DNA of 64,000 nt, from positions 122,254,126 through 122,318,125 of the forward strand of contig CP136069.1 of the NCBI GenBank assembly GCA_032622095.1, read 5' to 3'. Of this stretch, positions 22,211-35,345 are shown piece after piece. This stretch comes from Siphonodentalium dalli. Its lineage: Eukaryota > Mollusca > Scaphopoda > Gadilida > Siphonodentaliidae. The translations under genes were made by a program, and so were the position numbers. The notes below the pieces were generated by a model. The model did not search any database. It saw only the letters and a list, made by a program, of their open reading frames with translations, and was not told the origin of the DNA. Numbering within the stretch: the stretch's first letter is position 1; the number at the start of each line of letters is the position of its first letter.

Positions 22211-24125
22211 TATACGCAATGAAACTGATGATATATGAACTTCAAGAGCCTCCACTCAATACTTCCCGAGAAATTCTTCGGTGAGCATGTCTTGTGCATG
22301 GTGGTTCAAGTCCCAATATACACAAACATGTTTCCAGTCTTTAAAGGGACATTCACGTTTATGTATTCATGGTGGTATCCATACACGAATAACGGCTAAC
22401 AAATTGATATTGAAGTAGTTATGACGTGATACAAAACAGAAAGCGCGTCTATTGATTCTTATATTTAGTTTTATAGCATCGGGTTATTCCTCTTAGTGCG
22501 AAAGTGAATCGACTAGCCGTGTACTTTGAGTCAAGATTGTGTCATCTCTGTTGAATAGCATCATATATACGCTAAATATACATGTAGGTGGATGGTGAAG
22601 CAGACATGTGTAGCGGAAGATAGCCAGATGATATATGTTTAGTTGTATTCCGCTAAACATTGATAACGGCAAGAATTATTTGTCAATTTGTGCGTGGAAA
22701 CTTTTCACCATTATTGAATGCGTTCGCTATATATAGTCCGGAACGATTGATCTTATTTGACTGTCTAGATTTTGCATCCTCCAATTATCACATGGAACTG
22801 TTTGGCACCGCGCGCGAGAAACTTATGAAACCAACGAGAAATTATTCATCGGTGTTAGAGTTACATTAAGGCTAATAATCGATTTCTTGATTAGGAGAAT
22901 TTGAAACTAGCGATCGATATATACATGTTAACATGACAACATACAACCACTCCCCTGTCGGCGATCAACTCTCACTCAGTTTGACGCATCCCTAACTACA
23001 ACTGCATGGCAGCTAGTTATATCATTTCGATGTACAATCTAACATCTCAATCTGTCCTTACAGCCAGAGTGTATACATTTCATTATATATCTATTCCAGT
23101 TTATTGTATTCGGTATATATATTCACTATATATGTTTAGTCTAATGTAACTTTATATACGTGTTATCCAGGAAGGTTGTCAAACTCTTTTTTATATTGTT
23201 GTGGGGGGCGTTGACAAATTACACGTAGAAATAACTTGTGCCCACATCCAGTTATAGCGCGTTGCTAATAAAATATGTTTAAACTAAAATATTCCGCGTT
23301 TTGATTGTGGCTTGTCGGCATCAAACTTCCATTACGATTGATGCTTCGAATTTATAAACAGAAAAACTCAAATCATTGCCACAAATTCTTTCAACTTGAG
23401 CAGAGTTATCACTGGTGCAATCACACTCATTATTATACGGCCCAAATATGATCGAAATCGGTGTAACGCAATGTTTTTTTCGAAAATGACCAAAAATAAT
23501 TTCATTTATCCAAACCTCAAAATGAGTTTGTAACGGGAACGACACGAGAATCAAATTTATAGTATGGCCAATGCAGATCATCTGCTAAAATACCAGGCGT
23601 TTTAACTAGCATGCATAATACAGTAAATAAAATCATTGTTCTTCGTGATAGGTTTGCCTAATAAAATGAGTCAAATATAATTCACATTGTTTTAACATTG
23701 ACTGGTCCAGATAATTGATTAGGTGATACAGTTTAATGGACCAAGTAATGTATCAGGGCAGTGCACAATAAAATAATGGGCCACCAAATGCAATAAAACA
23801 TTAATGCGGATTAACGCTAATGAATCCATTGTTTGTCACACGACTGAATGGTGGGTGGTGGGTGGTGGTATTTTGCACGGGGTCGACATAAATTTGTTTA
23901 CTTGGTTGGTCGCAGTTATGTTATTATAATTATATACAATGCTAGATGTTCAATAAAAAAAAAGTATTTATAAATTGTGAGCCCAGAAAAATGAGGATTT
24001 TATTTGGCCCAAAAACAATCAGAATTGGCCAACCGATTTTTCGGCCCAACATGAACACTTGTGTAGCGAGACGTTCCTAATTAGAAATAATTCTTAGCGT
24101 TCTGTCGTATTCATTGTCGCTATAT
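22211..24125. other. No recognisable feature
   Basis: About 1.9 kb of AT-rich DNA. Open frames at 22660-22869 and 23321-23581 (minus) have no splice context or recognisable product. Confidence 0.4.
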
Positions 24126-24770
24126 ATGATACTAGAAGGTGGACCCGACTTCGTCCGGGCTGTTTCCCCTCTGCTTTTCGGCGAATTGCGCGATTTAACC
24201 TTGAATTGTCCATTTTGAAGGTCAAGGTCACGATTTGACCCGTCCAAAACACTGGCCGGACAAAAGTACCCGACAAAAGTGCTTTTCGGCGAATTGCGCG
24301 ATTTGACCTTGAATTGTCCATTCCCCTCTGCTTTTCTGCGAATTGCGCGATTTGACCTTGAGTTGTCAATTTTGAAGGTCAAGGTCAGGTGGGGTCACAA
24401 TTTGACCCGTCCAAAACACTGCCCGGACAAAAGTACCTGACAAACGTACCCGTCGAAATCCATCCGGTTTTACCCGATTTGACCTTGAATTGATCATTTT
24501 GAAGGTCAAGGTCAGGTGGGGTCACGATTTGACCCATCAAACACACTGCCCGGACAAAAGTTATCCATCCGGTTTTATCCGATTTGACCTCGAATTGATC
24601 ATTTTGAAGGTCAAGGTCAGGTCGTGATCACGATTTGACCCGTCCAAAACACTCAGTGGACAAAAGTAACCCTATGTATCAAATTTCGTGGAAATCCTAT
24701 CACAATTCGCGATTTGACCAAGACGTGACCAGATTTCAAGGTCAAGGTCTCGTCGCACGAGTAAATGAAT
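24126..24770. repeat. Degenerate tandem repeat (GAAGGTCAAGGTCA family)
   Basis: Several diverged units contain GATTTGACCTTGAATTG, CATTTTGAAGGTCAAGGTCA, GGTGGGGTCAC, GATTTGACCCGTCCAAAACA, CTG and CCGGACAAAAGTACC. Minus-strand frames are shadows of the repeat. The pentamer GGTCA recurs many times as a direct consequence. Confidence 0.85.
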
Positions 24771-24780
24771 AGGCTTATGA

Positions 24781-25160
24781 GACTCCCCATACGAAAGTAT
24801 CCCTAGACACTAATTTTCATCGAAATCCCGTGATATTCGGGCGTTTGACCTTGAAATGACCCGACTTCAAGGTCAAAGTCACGTCGCACGGGCAAATTAA
24901 TAGGCCTATGCCACTCCCCGGCCGAAAGTACCCCCACATACCAAGTTTCATCGAAATCCCGTGATATTCGGGCGTTTGACCTCGAAATGACCCGATTTCA
25001 AGGTCAATTTCACGTCGCACGGACAAATTAATATGCCTATGCCAGTCCCCGGTCGAAAATACCCCCACATACCAAGTTTCATCGAAATCGGCTAAGCCGT
25101 TTTCGAGTCCATCGCGATCACACAGACACACAGACACACACACACACAGATCTTCCAAAA
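24781..25160. repeat. Related tandem repeat ending in a CA/GA-rich tail
   Basis: About three units of ACTCCCCGGCCGAAAGTACC, CCCACATACCAAGTTTCATC, GAAATCCCGTGATATTCGGG and CGTTTGACC. The last is followed by AAGCCGTTTTCGAGTCCATC and an (ACACAG)n tail, then TATATAATAGACTAGCCGATG where the next array begins. Confidence 0.85.
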
Positions 25161-25171
25161 TATATAATAGA

Positions 25172-25560
25172 CTAGCCGATGAGCCCGACGTTGTCCGGGC
25201 TATTCAAAAACAAAATTTCAAGTCGATAGCTCTACCTGTTTCCGAGATCTGGTCTGCGCATGCACGAAGCTGGCTTCGCACGGGCTCGGCGACCCGATAA
25301 AATTCGTATCCGGGGCAAGATACATTCACATAGCAAATTTCAAGTCGATAGCTCCACCCGTTTCCGAGATCTCGTCTGCGCATGCGCTGCACGGGCGTCG
25401 CACGGGCTCGCCAATACGACAATGACGACCGCCTGGTCAAACTACACACACGTACCAAGTTTCGTCCCGATCGGTCGAGAATCGTAGATTTGTATAAATG
25501 ACATACATACATACAGACAGACAGACAGACAGACAGAGGTCTTCAAAATATATAGGAGAC
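25172..25560 (+). repeat. 122-bp array, first element
   Basis: Begins ACTAGCCGATGAGCCCGACG. Units contain ATTTCAAGTCGATAGCTC, ACCCGTTTCCGAGATCT and TGCGCATGC, then a GCACGGGCTCG segment and GATAAAATTCGTATCCGGGG. TCGATAGC recurs at 25223 and 25345, a 122-bp period. It closes with AAGTTTCGTCCCGATCGGTC and a (GACA)n tail. Open frames on both strands are repeat shadows. Confidence 0.9.
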
Positions 25561-26190
25561 TAGCCGATGAGCCCGACGTTGTCCGTGCTATTCAAAAACC
25601 AAATTTCAAGTCGATAGCTCCACCCGTTTCCGAGATCTGGTCTGCGCATGCGCGAAGCTGGCGTCGCACGGGCTCGGCGACCCGATAAAATTCGTATCCG
25701 GGGCAAGATACATTCACATACCAAATTTCAAGTCGATAGCTCCACCCGTTTCCGAGATCTCGTCTGCGCATGCGCGAAGCTGGCGTCGCACGGGCTCGGC
25801 GACCCGATAAAATTCGTATCCGGGGCAAGATACATTCACATACCAAATTTCAAGTCGATAGCTCCACCCGTTTCCGAGATCTCGTCTGCGCATGCGCGAA
25901 GCTGGCATCGCACGGGCTCGGCGACCCTATAAAATTCGTATCCGGGGCAAGATACATTCACATACCAAATTTCAAGTCGATAGCTCCACCCGTTTGCGAG
26001 ATCTCGTCTGCGCATGCGCTGCACGGGCGTCGCACGGGCTCGCCAATACGACAACGACGACCGCCTGGTCAAACTACACACACGTACCAAGTTTCGTCCC
26101 GATCGGTCTAGAATCGTAGATTTGTATTAATGACAGACAGACAGACAAACAAACAGACAGACAGACAGAGGTCTTCAAAATATATATGAG
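25561..26190 (+). repeat. 122-bp array, second element
   Basis: A second copy of the same element, with the same start (TAGCCGATGAGCCCGACG) and the same (GACA)n tail, but four internal units (TCGATAGC at 25611, 25733, 25855, 25977). Copies thus differ in unit number while ends stay constant. Perfect TGCGCATGCGC lies at 25643, 25765, 25887 and 26009. Confidence 0.9.
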
Positions 26191-26285
26191 ATATGATGTA
26201 ATTTACCGTTCAAGCTACACGCAACAAGGTTGACATCTCTATTATCATGTTAGTTACCACAATAACTAACGTGTTATATGGCAAG

Positions 26286-26942
26286 TTGTTACACAACGTC
26301 TGATAAAAAGAGTTCTATCTGGAATATTCACACTATTTTTTCAGAGAACTTGCATAGAGTAAACATAGTCCTATCGGACTATCGTAAAGTAGTTCCGTTT
26401 AATTCGGGATTAATTAACCCTCAGACTGCCGAAACTGCCGACAATAAATTCGCTTGTTCGTGTCCCCCGAAAATCAAACTTGCCTGTTTAGAGGTCCCAT
26501 TTTCGTGGCTAATGGTGATAGAATCACAATTTTCAGTCAAGTTCACGGATAAATTACATTACACTTAATCGGCTTATGTCCGCGGCCATAAACCTGCGTT
26601 TTGATAACAATTTATTTGAGACAAACTGTTGCGCGGGTATCAGTCGGCGCTTATCGGTTGAAGTTATTATGATCGTGCAGCCTGCACGTGCAACAAGTGT
26701 TCACATACAACAGAAGAAAAAAATACTATGTCAAATAAATAACGTGATCAATGGACAGACAAGTTTCATTTCCGTGGGACACGAAAAAGCGAATTTAATG
26801 TCGTCAGTTTCGGCAGTCTGAGGGTTTTAATTAATCTCCTTTACGATATCCCGATGGGACTATGTTTACTCTATGTTCTCTGAAAAAAAATGGTGTGAAT
26901 ATTCCCGATAGAACTATTTTTATCAGACGTTTTGTAACACAT
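26286..26942. mobile_element. Element with about 200-bp terminal inverted repeats
   Basis: The left arm (TGTTACACAACGTCTGATAA, then GAGTAAACATAGTCC and CCCTCAGACTGCCGAAACTG) is matched in reverse complement by the right arm (CAGTTTCGGCAGTCTGAGGG, GGACTATGTTTACTC and TATCAGACGTTTTGTAACA). About 250 bp lies between the arms. Two frames inside (26278-26568, 26576-26821) follow the arms and are not recognisable proteins. A foldback or MITE-type element of unknown superfamily. Confidence 0.85.
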
Positions 26943-29359
26943 TTAAACATTGAGCAGTTAGCGCAATTTTCTGGAATTTCGGACTATTTCGTCTATAAAA
27001 ATACGATGAGCAACTGAAAATGTTTTTCAACATTCTGGAAGGGGTATATGTCCATGGTATATATGTTTAAAATTTCACGCATAAACTATGACAGATAACA
27101 AAGTTATAATTAGTTTTGTAGGCCCACCATAAATCCCCTATAATAAACGCATGCCTCCGTAAGCACATGGCTTTGCTGTGGATACTTTCGTTCCCAGCAT
27201 GCATCATTCTCGCTATCTGTAAAATGTCTATGAACAATGGCTGTGCCATGCACTTTTAGCTTTGATCCGCATTTAGAAGCATTCTGGTGTGGCGAATGAG
27301 AAACCTGCAGTAATTTATAAGCCGTAGTTCATTGTAATAATTTGAAGAATTACTTATCTTAACGGAATTCTGAGGCGGTCCATTCATGTAACCAATATAT
27401 TTTATATTATGATTTATATTTATGGCTAATAATATGATCTTGGTGGCGTTACCATTTCTGACTATGGTTTTCTTGTATGTAATATGTGCCAGATATAGGC
27501 GATAAATCGTCACGGCTGCGTGTACTACTATTGTATTGTCTTGTGGTGAACATTAATTTTGTCTATCCTAGCGATGAAACTACCATATATGAGTGGATGT
27601 AGTCCTAATTTTCGTGACGCTACATGTAACTTTAATTACACACTTGAACGAAACCATCAAAATGGTGTTGCAATCAATGTATGAGCTTCTACGATCGATG
27701 ATGCGTCTTATTTTCAGTTTATCAACATCATAGAGGTAATACACATTTAAATTGTGCCCTTTGGCATTTGTACATGGATACTAGAGTCCGCACTGAAAAA
27801 AATAACGCACATTGAATGGTTTGCAATATCTTAAATATTTCAATATAAACGAAAAAAGCAACTCATGCCTGATGTTAATTCATCAAATATGTATGTGGGT
27901 TGTTCACATAGCGCCTACGTCTGATGCCAAATTGGGGAGGGTGCATTTTCCTATACCCACTACCAATTTATATATTTGTTTAAAGTAAGAAAGCAGTCAA
28001 TTTCTTTCTTCTTTTCCATACTATGTCGACGTGGAGTTCTAATCGACATAATGTATCAAGTTTAGCTGATGTCCGTAAAATATCGTGGATATCGCTTAGC
28101 TTTATATATAGTACACTCTCGCTAATGTTAAATTAAGTTAGATGTTTGTAAACTAAACACGATTGGTGCAAATACATCTGATAGGAAACGACATGGGACA
28201 TAGTTCAGGATACTCATGTGTGTGCCAGCTTGCACTTTAAAATCAGTGTTGGCTCTGGAGTTACACGTTACCCCAACCATCTGGTCGCTAAAATCGTGGA
28301 ACATTCGACACATTGATACAGTCATCAGGGAATCCCATTATTACTTGCAAGTAGCATTACGTCAGTGTCAGGAAATCACAACATTCCACAGTAAAAAGAT
28401 GAATCCAATAAGAAGATTGTCGGAATTAACATTGTCATATAGCTAAAATAGAGTAAAATCAATGTTCTGTTGCATGGCTAATTTCAGAAAGTGTTTACCA
28501 ACTTAGAGAATAAGACAACTTATTAAACAATAAAAAGCGTCCATATAAAGAGTCCAGAATTGACCACTATTACATGGTCCTAGAAATGAGAATAGTATTA
28601 AGTATTTTCAAGAATTTCAACAAATTGCACCGAATTTGTTACTCGCGAAAACGAAACCGAAAGTAAATACTGTCAATCGTAAAATTATTTTAATGCGAAA
28701 TGATCGCGGTGACGTCAGACTGCCAGGATTCCCGGGACATCTATTTATAGTTGCGGTAATATGAAAGTTGTAGTAATGTGTCAGACTATCAAACGCGAAG
28801 TCAGTTCAATAGAACGACTGGATTTGAATAAGACTGGATTAGATATAACTTATCTTTTTAACTTATGTAGTTTTCAGGTTGTTCTGTATTCGGCTTTGTG
28901 TTGTATTTTTCATCAATACTAAATTTTATTTTCAGTTGACTATTTGTATAGATCGGTGATATTAACTATTGACATAAACACCAACATACCTGTAGTGAAC
29001 CAATTTACTAAATTGCTATCAACCATTAAAATTTAAATAAGGCTAATAAGCACAACAGCTGGTACGCCCTATACTGCATATTGATTTTTGGGAAACGACT
29101 GTGATTTCTCACCAACACCATCGCGTTATCGATAAATAATATCTTAATTGCCCATATATTATTTCCAAACAAGTAACCTTTAACGGCGAGCGTTAAATAC
29201 AATTAGTGTAGCGACAGCCATTACCAGTGATCGAGTGTATTCTGAAAGTTTCTATTAAACTGTATTATACACGGTAAGGATATCGGTGGAATTCAGTTGA
29301 TTCAAGTATAGTAAGTGTCCATTTTGATATATTTAGTTCCTCGTTAATATATCAGCATG
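26943..29359. other. No recognisable feature
   Basis: About 2.4 kb of AT-rich DNA. Open frames at 27067-27249, 27256-27513, 28128-28325 and 28216-28446 lack support. No repeat boundary seen. Confidence 0.4.
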
Positions 29360-29600
29360 TTCTCATGAAAATAAGCACAATATGGACTTATTTTGAATGT
29401 CGCGTTGTAGGCCCATATATATACAGCGGGGGGGGGGTCGGAAAAAAATTCCAGACACGTATGCTACTTATTTGCCGATGACCACTTTTTGGACTCACCC
29501 ACCCCCGACCCCCAATTTTTTTTTCCATTTCATAGAGTTTGTTCCCGCCATGTTTTGACACCCACCCCATTGTGGAACGCAAAACACAAACATACAGAGA
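29360..29600. repeat. Dispersed repeat, inverted relative to 31030-31150
   Basis: ATATACAGCGGGGGGGGGGT, CGGAAAAAAATTCC, AGACACGTATGCTAC and TTTTGACACCCACCCC are also found, partly in reverse complement, around 31030-31150 (CGTGTCGGAAAAAAAATATG, CCCTGTATAC). The C-rich and G-rich stretches make the minus-strand frame here an artefact. Confidence 0.55.
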
Positions 29601-29772
29601 AAACCTCCTACATTGAGATTCAGTGGATCTAGTAATGAACAGCAGGACTGGTCTCTAGCAGTATATTCTTGACTGCAGTGGATTTTTAATCGTTTTTGTT
29701 AAATATCATATTTCCACAGCTCTGCAGTCAATTTATTTTAAAGCTTAGTATATGAATGGAGCATGGCTTGGA

Positions 29773-29875
29773 GTTGACTACGCGAATGTAGTGGTCAATG
29801 GGAAGGGTGTAGTTCATGAGCCGAAGGCGAGTGAACTACACCATTCCCACTGGCCACTACATTCGCGTAGTCAAC
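29773..29875. repeat. Hairpin element (GTTGACTACGCGAATG)
   Basis: About 45-bp arms: GTTGACTACGCGAATGTAGT and GGGTGTAGTTCA pair with TGAACTACACC and ACTACATTCGCGTAGTCAAC, with a loop around GAGCCGAAGGCGAG. Few mismatches. Confidence 0.9.
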
Positions 29876-30223
29876 GACAAGATAGGCTCTAATCATTATA
29901 TTAAATCGAACATTTATAGACAAACTGACGTTCTAATATTTATATACCATCGAACATTTTATTGCTAAACTGAAGTCATTGTATTGTGTCCAGGTTGCAT
30001 TCAATTTCCTTCTCGTCATAAAACCTATTAAGCAGCTTTATTGCTATTGTGAATAGCAGTTATGCCTGAGTGGGCAACCGGTCACTGACACAGCGCGCAC
30101 GGTTAATCATAATTAATAGTCATTGTTTTAGTGCCAAAATGTGTGTGGTAGTCCTTTTTAAAGACCTTTTTAGTTTTTGTGTTTTGTTACTTTGTTATGG
30201 AAATTTATAAAGATATTATGTCT

Positions 30224-30345
30224 ATACACCAGGTAGGTGATATTGCTCTACACCAGATATGAGATTTTGTTTCACACCAGATAGGTGATATTGTTTTACA
30301 CCAGACAGGTGATTGTATTATATCAGATGGGTTAAATTATTATAT
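30224..30345. repeat. Short tandem repeat, unit ACACCAGATAGGTGATATTG
   Basis: About five imperfect units with ACACCAGGTAGGTGATATTG, ACACCAGATATGAGATTTTG, ACACCAGATAGGTGATATTG, ACACCAGACAGGTGATTGTA and a decayed last unit, spaced about 27-35 bp. Degenerating toward its right end. Confidence 0.8.
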
Positions 30346-31029
30346 GCTACGTGCCACCCAGACTCATTAGACATTACTAAGGCATGTTTATCGCACATAT
30401 AGCAATACACTAGAGCACTCAGGAGCACCAATGGGAAATCAAAGAAAGTTAATGTTACGATTGATTCCAATTGATTCAGATTGGTTAGGAATTTTATAAC
30501 GTTCACTGTTTATCTTGTATGAATTCAGGAATATTGTATGAGTTCAGAAAAGCATTATTTCTATTGGACTGCTCAAGTGTAGCATGTGAGAGTAAAGCAT
30601 ATAATAAAAAACAAACGTACAATTTTAGTAGAAACCTGTATTAACTCATTCATGACTACATGAGATTGTGAATTATTACCATTTTCTATCTCTTTTGTCA
30701 CTTATGAGATAATTGTGTTATCCACTCACTCACAGGTCTAGGTATGTTACATGTTTTTTTTTCTTTATACATCAGTGTATACATCAGTGTTTAATTTCCA
30801 TGTTTGACCAGATTTGGCATTAAATTTATTTCTTTAAAGTTATCCTTATGTGTTGTTAATTACATAGAATACTTCATGGGCGATTCAGCTGCATTAAGAA
30901 TACTTTCCCTTGTCCTAAAGAGGCACAAACCAACATCCAATGGCCCTAGCGTGTTTAGTGTTGCTGCAGTTCCTTATTATTTATTTCTTAGTGTTACAAA
31001 CCAGTACAAACTAGTAAAAATCCAATAAA
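30346..31029. other. No recognisable feature
   Basis: AT-rich DNA. The frame at 30804-31028 is unsupported. Confidence 0.35.
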
Positions 31030-31150
31030 ATGTGTGAAGGAAAAAAAATGTCACGGAAAAAATTGCTTTGGGCTTATTTTGACACCCACCACCCCCAGGA
31101 TACGTGTCGGAAAAAAAATATGCCCCCTCCCTGTATACAGGGGGAAATAC
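31030..31150. repeat. Fragment of the repeat at 29360-29600
   Basis: Contains TTTTGACACCCACCACCC, ATACGTGTCGGAAAAAAAAT and CCCTGTATACAGGG, partly as reverse complement of the 29.4-kb copy. Confidence 0.5.
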
Positions 31151-31514
31151 GCTCTATATAATGATGGGCCCGTATAGTGCTTACTTCAATACTTAATAAG
31201 CCAATATTGGCACTATTTAATCTACTTTGTTTCATCGACACACGACTGACCAGATTCACGCTCTTTAGAATGTATTTTCGCTGCCGCCCGCGCCATTCAA
31301 TGGAATAATGGGTATAAGCTCAATATGGCCTTATCTAAGAACAAACATGTCAATTGTGGACATATGTGAATATTTACGTCCAATATGAACCTATTTTCAT
31401 GAGGACATGTTGAATATATAGCACGTATTGGCTCTCGGACTGGCGTTTTCAACCGGCTGCTGTGGGACGTGTACACACAATGCCACATATGCTCCATTAT
31501 GTTCAATATATAGA

Positions 31515-31626
31515 GGATCTACAACGAGTCCCAAGTTTATAGCGGAATTTACAAAACGAACCCAGTAAATTAGGTCTGGACGAGTTTTGTAAATTCCGCT
31601 ATAAACTGGGGACGAGATGTAGATTC
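31515..31626. repeat. Hairpin element (GTTTATAGCGGAATTTAC)
   Basis: The arm GGATCTACAACGAGTCCCAA plus GTTTATAGCGGAATTTACAA pairs with TTGTAAATTCCGCTATAAAC plus GGGGACGAGATGTAGATTC, with a loop of about 25 nt and a few mismatches. Confidence 0.9.
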
Positions 31627-33964
31627 TATTTATTACATGATCCAAAACCTCGACAAACATACTTAAATCAACAAATTGGACGCGAAACTAACATCGGTTT
31701 CTATAAGGCATGCTATGACGTTTCGCGTAACTATGCGCTGTTTGTCCGCGCAAAGAAATAGTCCCAGATAAATAAAGACTCCTTTGGCGTATTTAATGGC
31801 GTATACTTAATTACATAACTTTTCAAACTCTTCATTCAATATAGGTTGTTGTGAAAATATTGGAAGCCATAGTATTTTTAGACGTAGCGTACGGAATGTA
31901 AACAGACGACAAACCGGAAGTCAAAGGTCACCTGGCACTATATTTCCTGTTATTAAACGAACGTTTAATATCACAATTTACAGAATGGGCTTATTGCATA
32001 GAATAAGGGTAGGATCATGTAATAAAACATTGTTACATATGGGTGGAATGATCATCGAAATATCCGCCACTAATAAATCCATGCATTTTTGTGAGAATAA
32101 AAACAATTTTGGGAAATTCGTCTTTGGGTATATGTTGAAGCCACATGTACAGTTGTAGGTTTGGTGCGCCAAATTATACCTAGTAGCGCTCTATTTTATC
32201 CGGAGGTGTAAAAAATAGGTCGACCGATGCATATAATAAAATGTAATTTAATATTGAAGTCATAACAGTTTTTGTTCTTCATGAAACAATAAAAAGCGTT
32301 TCCTGATCGTTTATTCCTGATATGGTGCGAATAAAGAGGCTTTGTCTCGTTTATATGTGAACAGTTGGTAACATCGTGGAATTTGTTTCAGAAGATATTA
32401 GGTTATAAGCCGGTATTCCGTCGATTTATCGAACTATATAGTCCATACCTGCCAAACTATGCATTGTGTTTCGCGGTTCAAATGAGCCATGTCCATTTAA
32501 ACCGAGGTCAAAGTTTTTGATTGAATTAAACCATTGCTTTAAGGAATGCAGACATCCTACATATTTTGTCACTGCAGCATGCATGGTTGGAACTCATTAT
32601 AGTATCACATCAGTTGATAATGTTACAGGAGACTTTGTGAGCAGCCATGCATGTCCATATAATATATCTAGATGGGTACCCCAAATCTTAATTTACATAT
32701 TTTCTTTAAATTATTTTTACCGTAATTGCGTTATTTAAAGCAAACCCAAGACATGTCTCCTGTATTGTTTATTTGGGGAATTCCGCGCCATGATAATGTA
32801 AATGATAGTGTTGCAAATCTCCAGTCCACGATAATTGGCTTTAAATGGGAATACCAATTATTTGAACGAAGTAAAATTATTGAGTTATATGTCGAGACGT
32901 AAGCCTTAATTGTTATTAAGGAAGAGAAGAGTTGGCTAATTTCAACATTGCTGGTCGTGGCAAATGTTTCATAAACTTAATCTTCTAGTATTGAAGTTAC
33001 ATATCTCACAGTTATGGGTTCACCGAAAAGCTGGATCACTTATCTAGTGCAAGCATTGGTCTATTTTGCAGGAAAAGACCACATTAAGGTAATATTGGAA
33101 ACATCCTTAACCCTTTCATAACGGGAGCTGCGCTGACGCAACATTAATGCCCAAAGGTGTGAACTCCACACCCACCCAGAAATTGAAGCACATGCCATCC
33201 AGCATCACAATCAGCCGAGAAAAAAACTTTAACAGAGAATTTTTGCTTACCAATAAAATTGGCTCTTTGCTTCTGGACAATACTAAATAATCATTGACGA
33301 GTAGTTATCACAAATGTGAAATTATTGAAAAATATTTTGAAAAAAAAATGATATTCATACTAAAATGTTTGATCTTACTGCACGATTAGCGATGTTTGTT
33401 GAAAAATCGCAGTAACAGTTTTTGTTTACCTAACTATGGTTTCAAATCGTGAAATATCGTTATAGCAGAACTATCAATAATGAATATATATGTAAGTACA
33501 ACGTTTATCTATTTCCCCCATGTTCTTGTTAGTGGTGATGTTTTACATTTTTATATGTTTGTATGTTTACCCACTGTGAGTGCTTTGTGCCCCTTTAATT
33601 ATTTAAATTTATCTGAGTACCGACTACATCGGGTATCACAACAGTAGTGATAACATTGAGCATCACCAAATGATGTACACCCACATTATTATGAAAATGA
33701 ATTCCATCTGATTTGTGTTAACATGACAACCCCAGGTTGTTCCAGTCTGATTGATTAGTTGCGTTTTTATTTTTCCCTATTTTTCTCTATTTATCCCTTT
33801 ATTGACTTCGACACCGTTACAATTTCCTTCTGTGCACGACTGTGTGACACCGTCAGCGTATTTTATACAAACTAAGACGCCCAGTGACCTCCTTTCACGA
33901 TTTCGGAGAACCATGGACGTATACATCGCTGGGAGAACACAGAACGCATGGAGGATACGTTCGA
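31627..33964. other. No recognisable feature
   Basis: About 2.3 kb of AT-rich DNA. The cysteine-containing frame at 32466-32738 has no recognisable domain or splice context. TTAACCCTTTCATAACGGG at 33108 resembles a transposon end but no partner was found. Confidence 0.35.
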
Positions 33965-34057
33965 CCAAGTACGTTAATCCCGGATAAAGGTACATGGTTC
34001 GACACAAGCAATATCATTGGTAGTAACATGTACCTTTATCTGGATTAACGTACTTGG
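33965..34057. repeat. Hairpin element (CCAAGTACGTTAATCC)
   Basis: CCAAGTACGTTAATCCCGGA and TAAAGGTACATG pair with CATGTACCTTTA and TCTGGATTAACGTACTTGG, enclosing about 30 nt. Confidence 0.9.
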
Positions 34058-35344
34058 TAGTAACACACATGTGGTATACCTATAAACATACTAGTCTTAG
34101 ATAATTCATTAACTCTAAATGGCACCCATGAATATATAGACATTACAGCTGCCACTGTGTGGCATTCTGTTATCTGAGGACGCCAAATAGTCAACCTGGG
34201 CGACACATAATGTATGGAAGTTGTCGAGTGACCAATAGTGGTCCCTTTAAAAGGTAATTGATCATTTTGTAAAATGTAAAAGTAATTGAGTACAGTTATT
34301 GTTCAGTGATACAACTACTAATTACTAAACATAACAGGTATTCTGTCAAACTTTCTCATTCATGTTATGTGTCATATATTCGATTTGCTATTGTCCAGAC
34401 ACGCGGTCGTGCGACCATGATATATATATATATATATATATACCTAGTATTCGTGGACTACTGTAAAAATGCGGATAATTGTGACTAATTTGAAGGTAAT
34501 ATAACCACAATCGCCTCTGGCTAATTACAATATAGAGCGTAAAGGAATTGTGTAACAGCATAATGACATGTTAATGGAAGCATTGGAAAGCTCCCGTATA
34601 TATCACAGCCACTGCTACCGGTGAGACAACTTACAAAGTTGTCATACTCGATCATGTTCATTTGGAACTCAATAATTATGTGTAAGTAATTAGTTGAAGA
34701 AAGAGTAGGATGATAAATAAGTGAAATACCCGTATATTACCACATAACACACTTACAGAGATCATAGCAATTGCCCAGCTGTCCAGTGTGTCGCTTGTAG
34801 GTGATACACACGCTCTTTGTTGTTACCATATCCGCATTAGACTATCAATGACAATGCTTTTTTTCTAAATTATATGACTTTAATAACCCTCTGTGAGGCA
34901 TCTTAAGTTCACGTAAAGATACATGTACGTATATACTTCAAATAATTATATTCATCGACAAATCCTGATGCATACGTTCAAAGAGTAACGATCACCTATG
35001 ATAGAGAAGGTTTCCATCTGTGCTTGCTGCCATTTTGGACATAACATTTTTTATTATATTTTCATCAACTTTTTACATAAAAAATATATATTATATCCCA
35101 CCAGCTGTCCACACTTCCAGAAAACCGAACGTGTTATCCTACTCTCAATATGTTATCCTACTCTCAGCACTGAATCTTGACGTCAATCTTTGCGTCATAC
35201 GGTATCTTTGCGCGCTATTTTAACATAAATGGCTGGTGATGTTGTATAGCTTTAAGAACGCATTAGGTCTAACGGTGTGTTACCGTGTGTTTCCTTGTGG
35301 TCTGGGTCATAACAAACTGGTATAGAAAATATAATAAACACAAC
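34058..35344. other. No gene; (TA)n at 34421-34442 and a 20-bp duplication near 35131-35169
   Basis: A (TA)11 tract is visible at 34421-34442. GTTATCCTACTCTCA is present twice in tandem (near 35131 and 35151). No supported gene. Confidence 0.5.
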
Positions 35345-35345
35345 A

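Noticed and set aside
22295-22325. B-box-like GTGGTTCAAGTCCC
   Set aside because: No matching A box or acceptor stem at the right distance.
24077-25158. Minus-strand frames of 91-113 codons
   Set aside because: Translations of the GAAGGTCAAGGTCA repeats; frames follow repeat units.
25204-26119. Several 75-113 codon frames on both strands
   Set aside because: They are translations of the 122-bp repeat, with the same peptide recurring in register with the repeat.
32466-32738. Cysteine-containing 90-codon frame
   Set aside because: Cysteine spacing fits no known domain, and no acceptor, donor or second exon was found.
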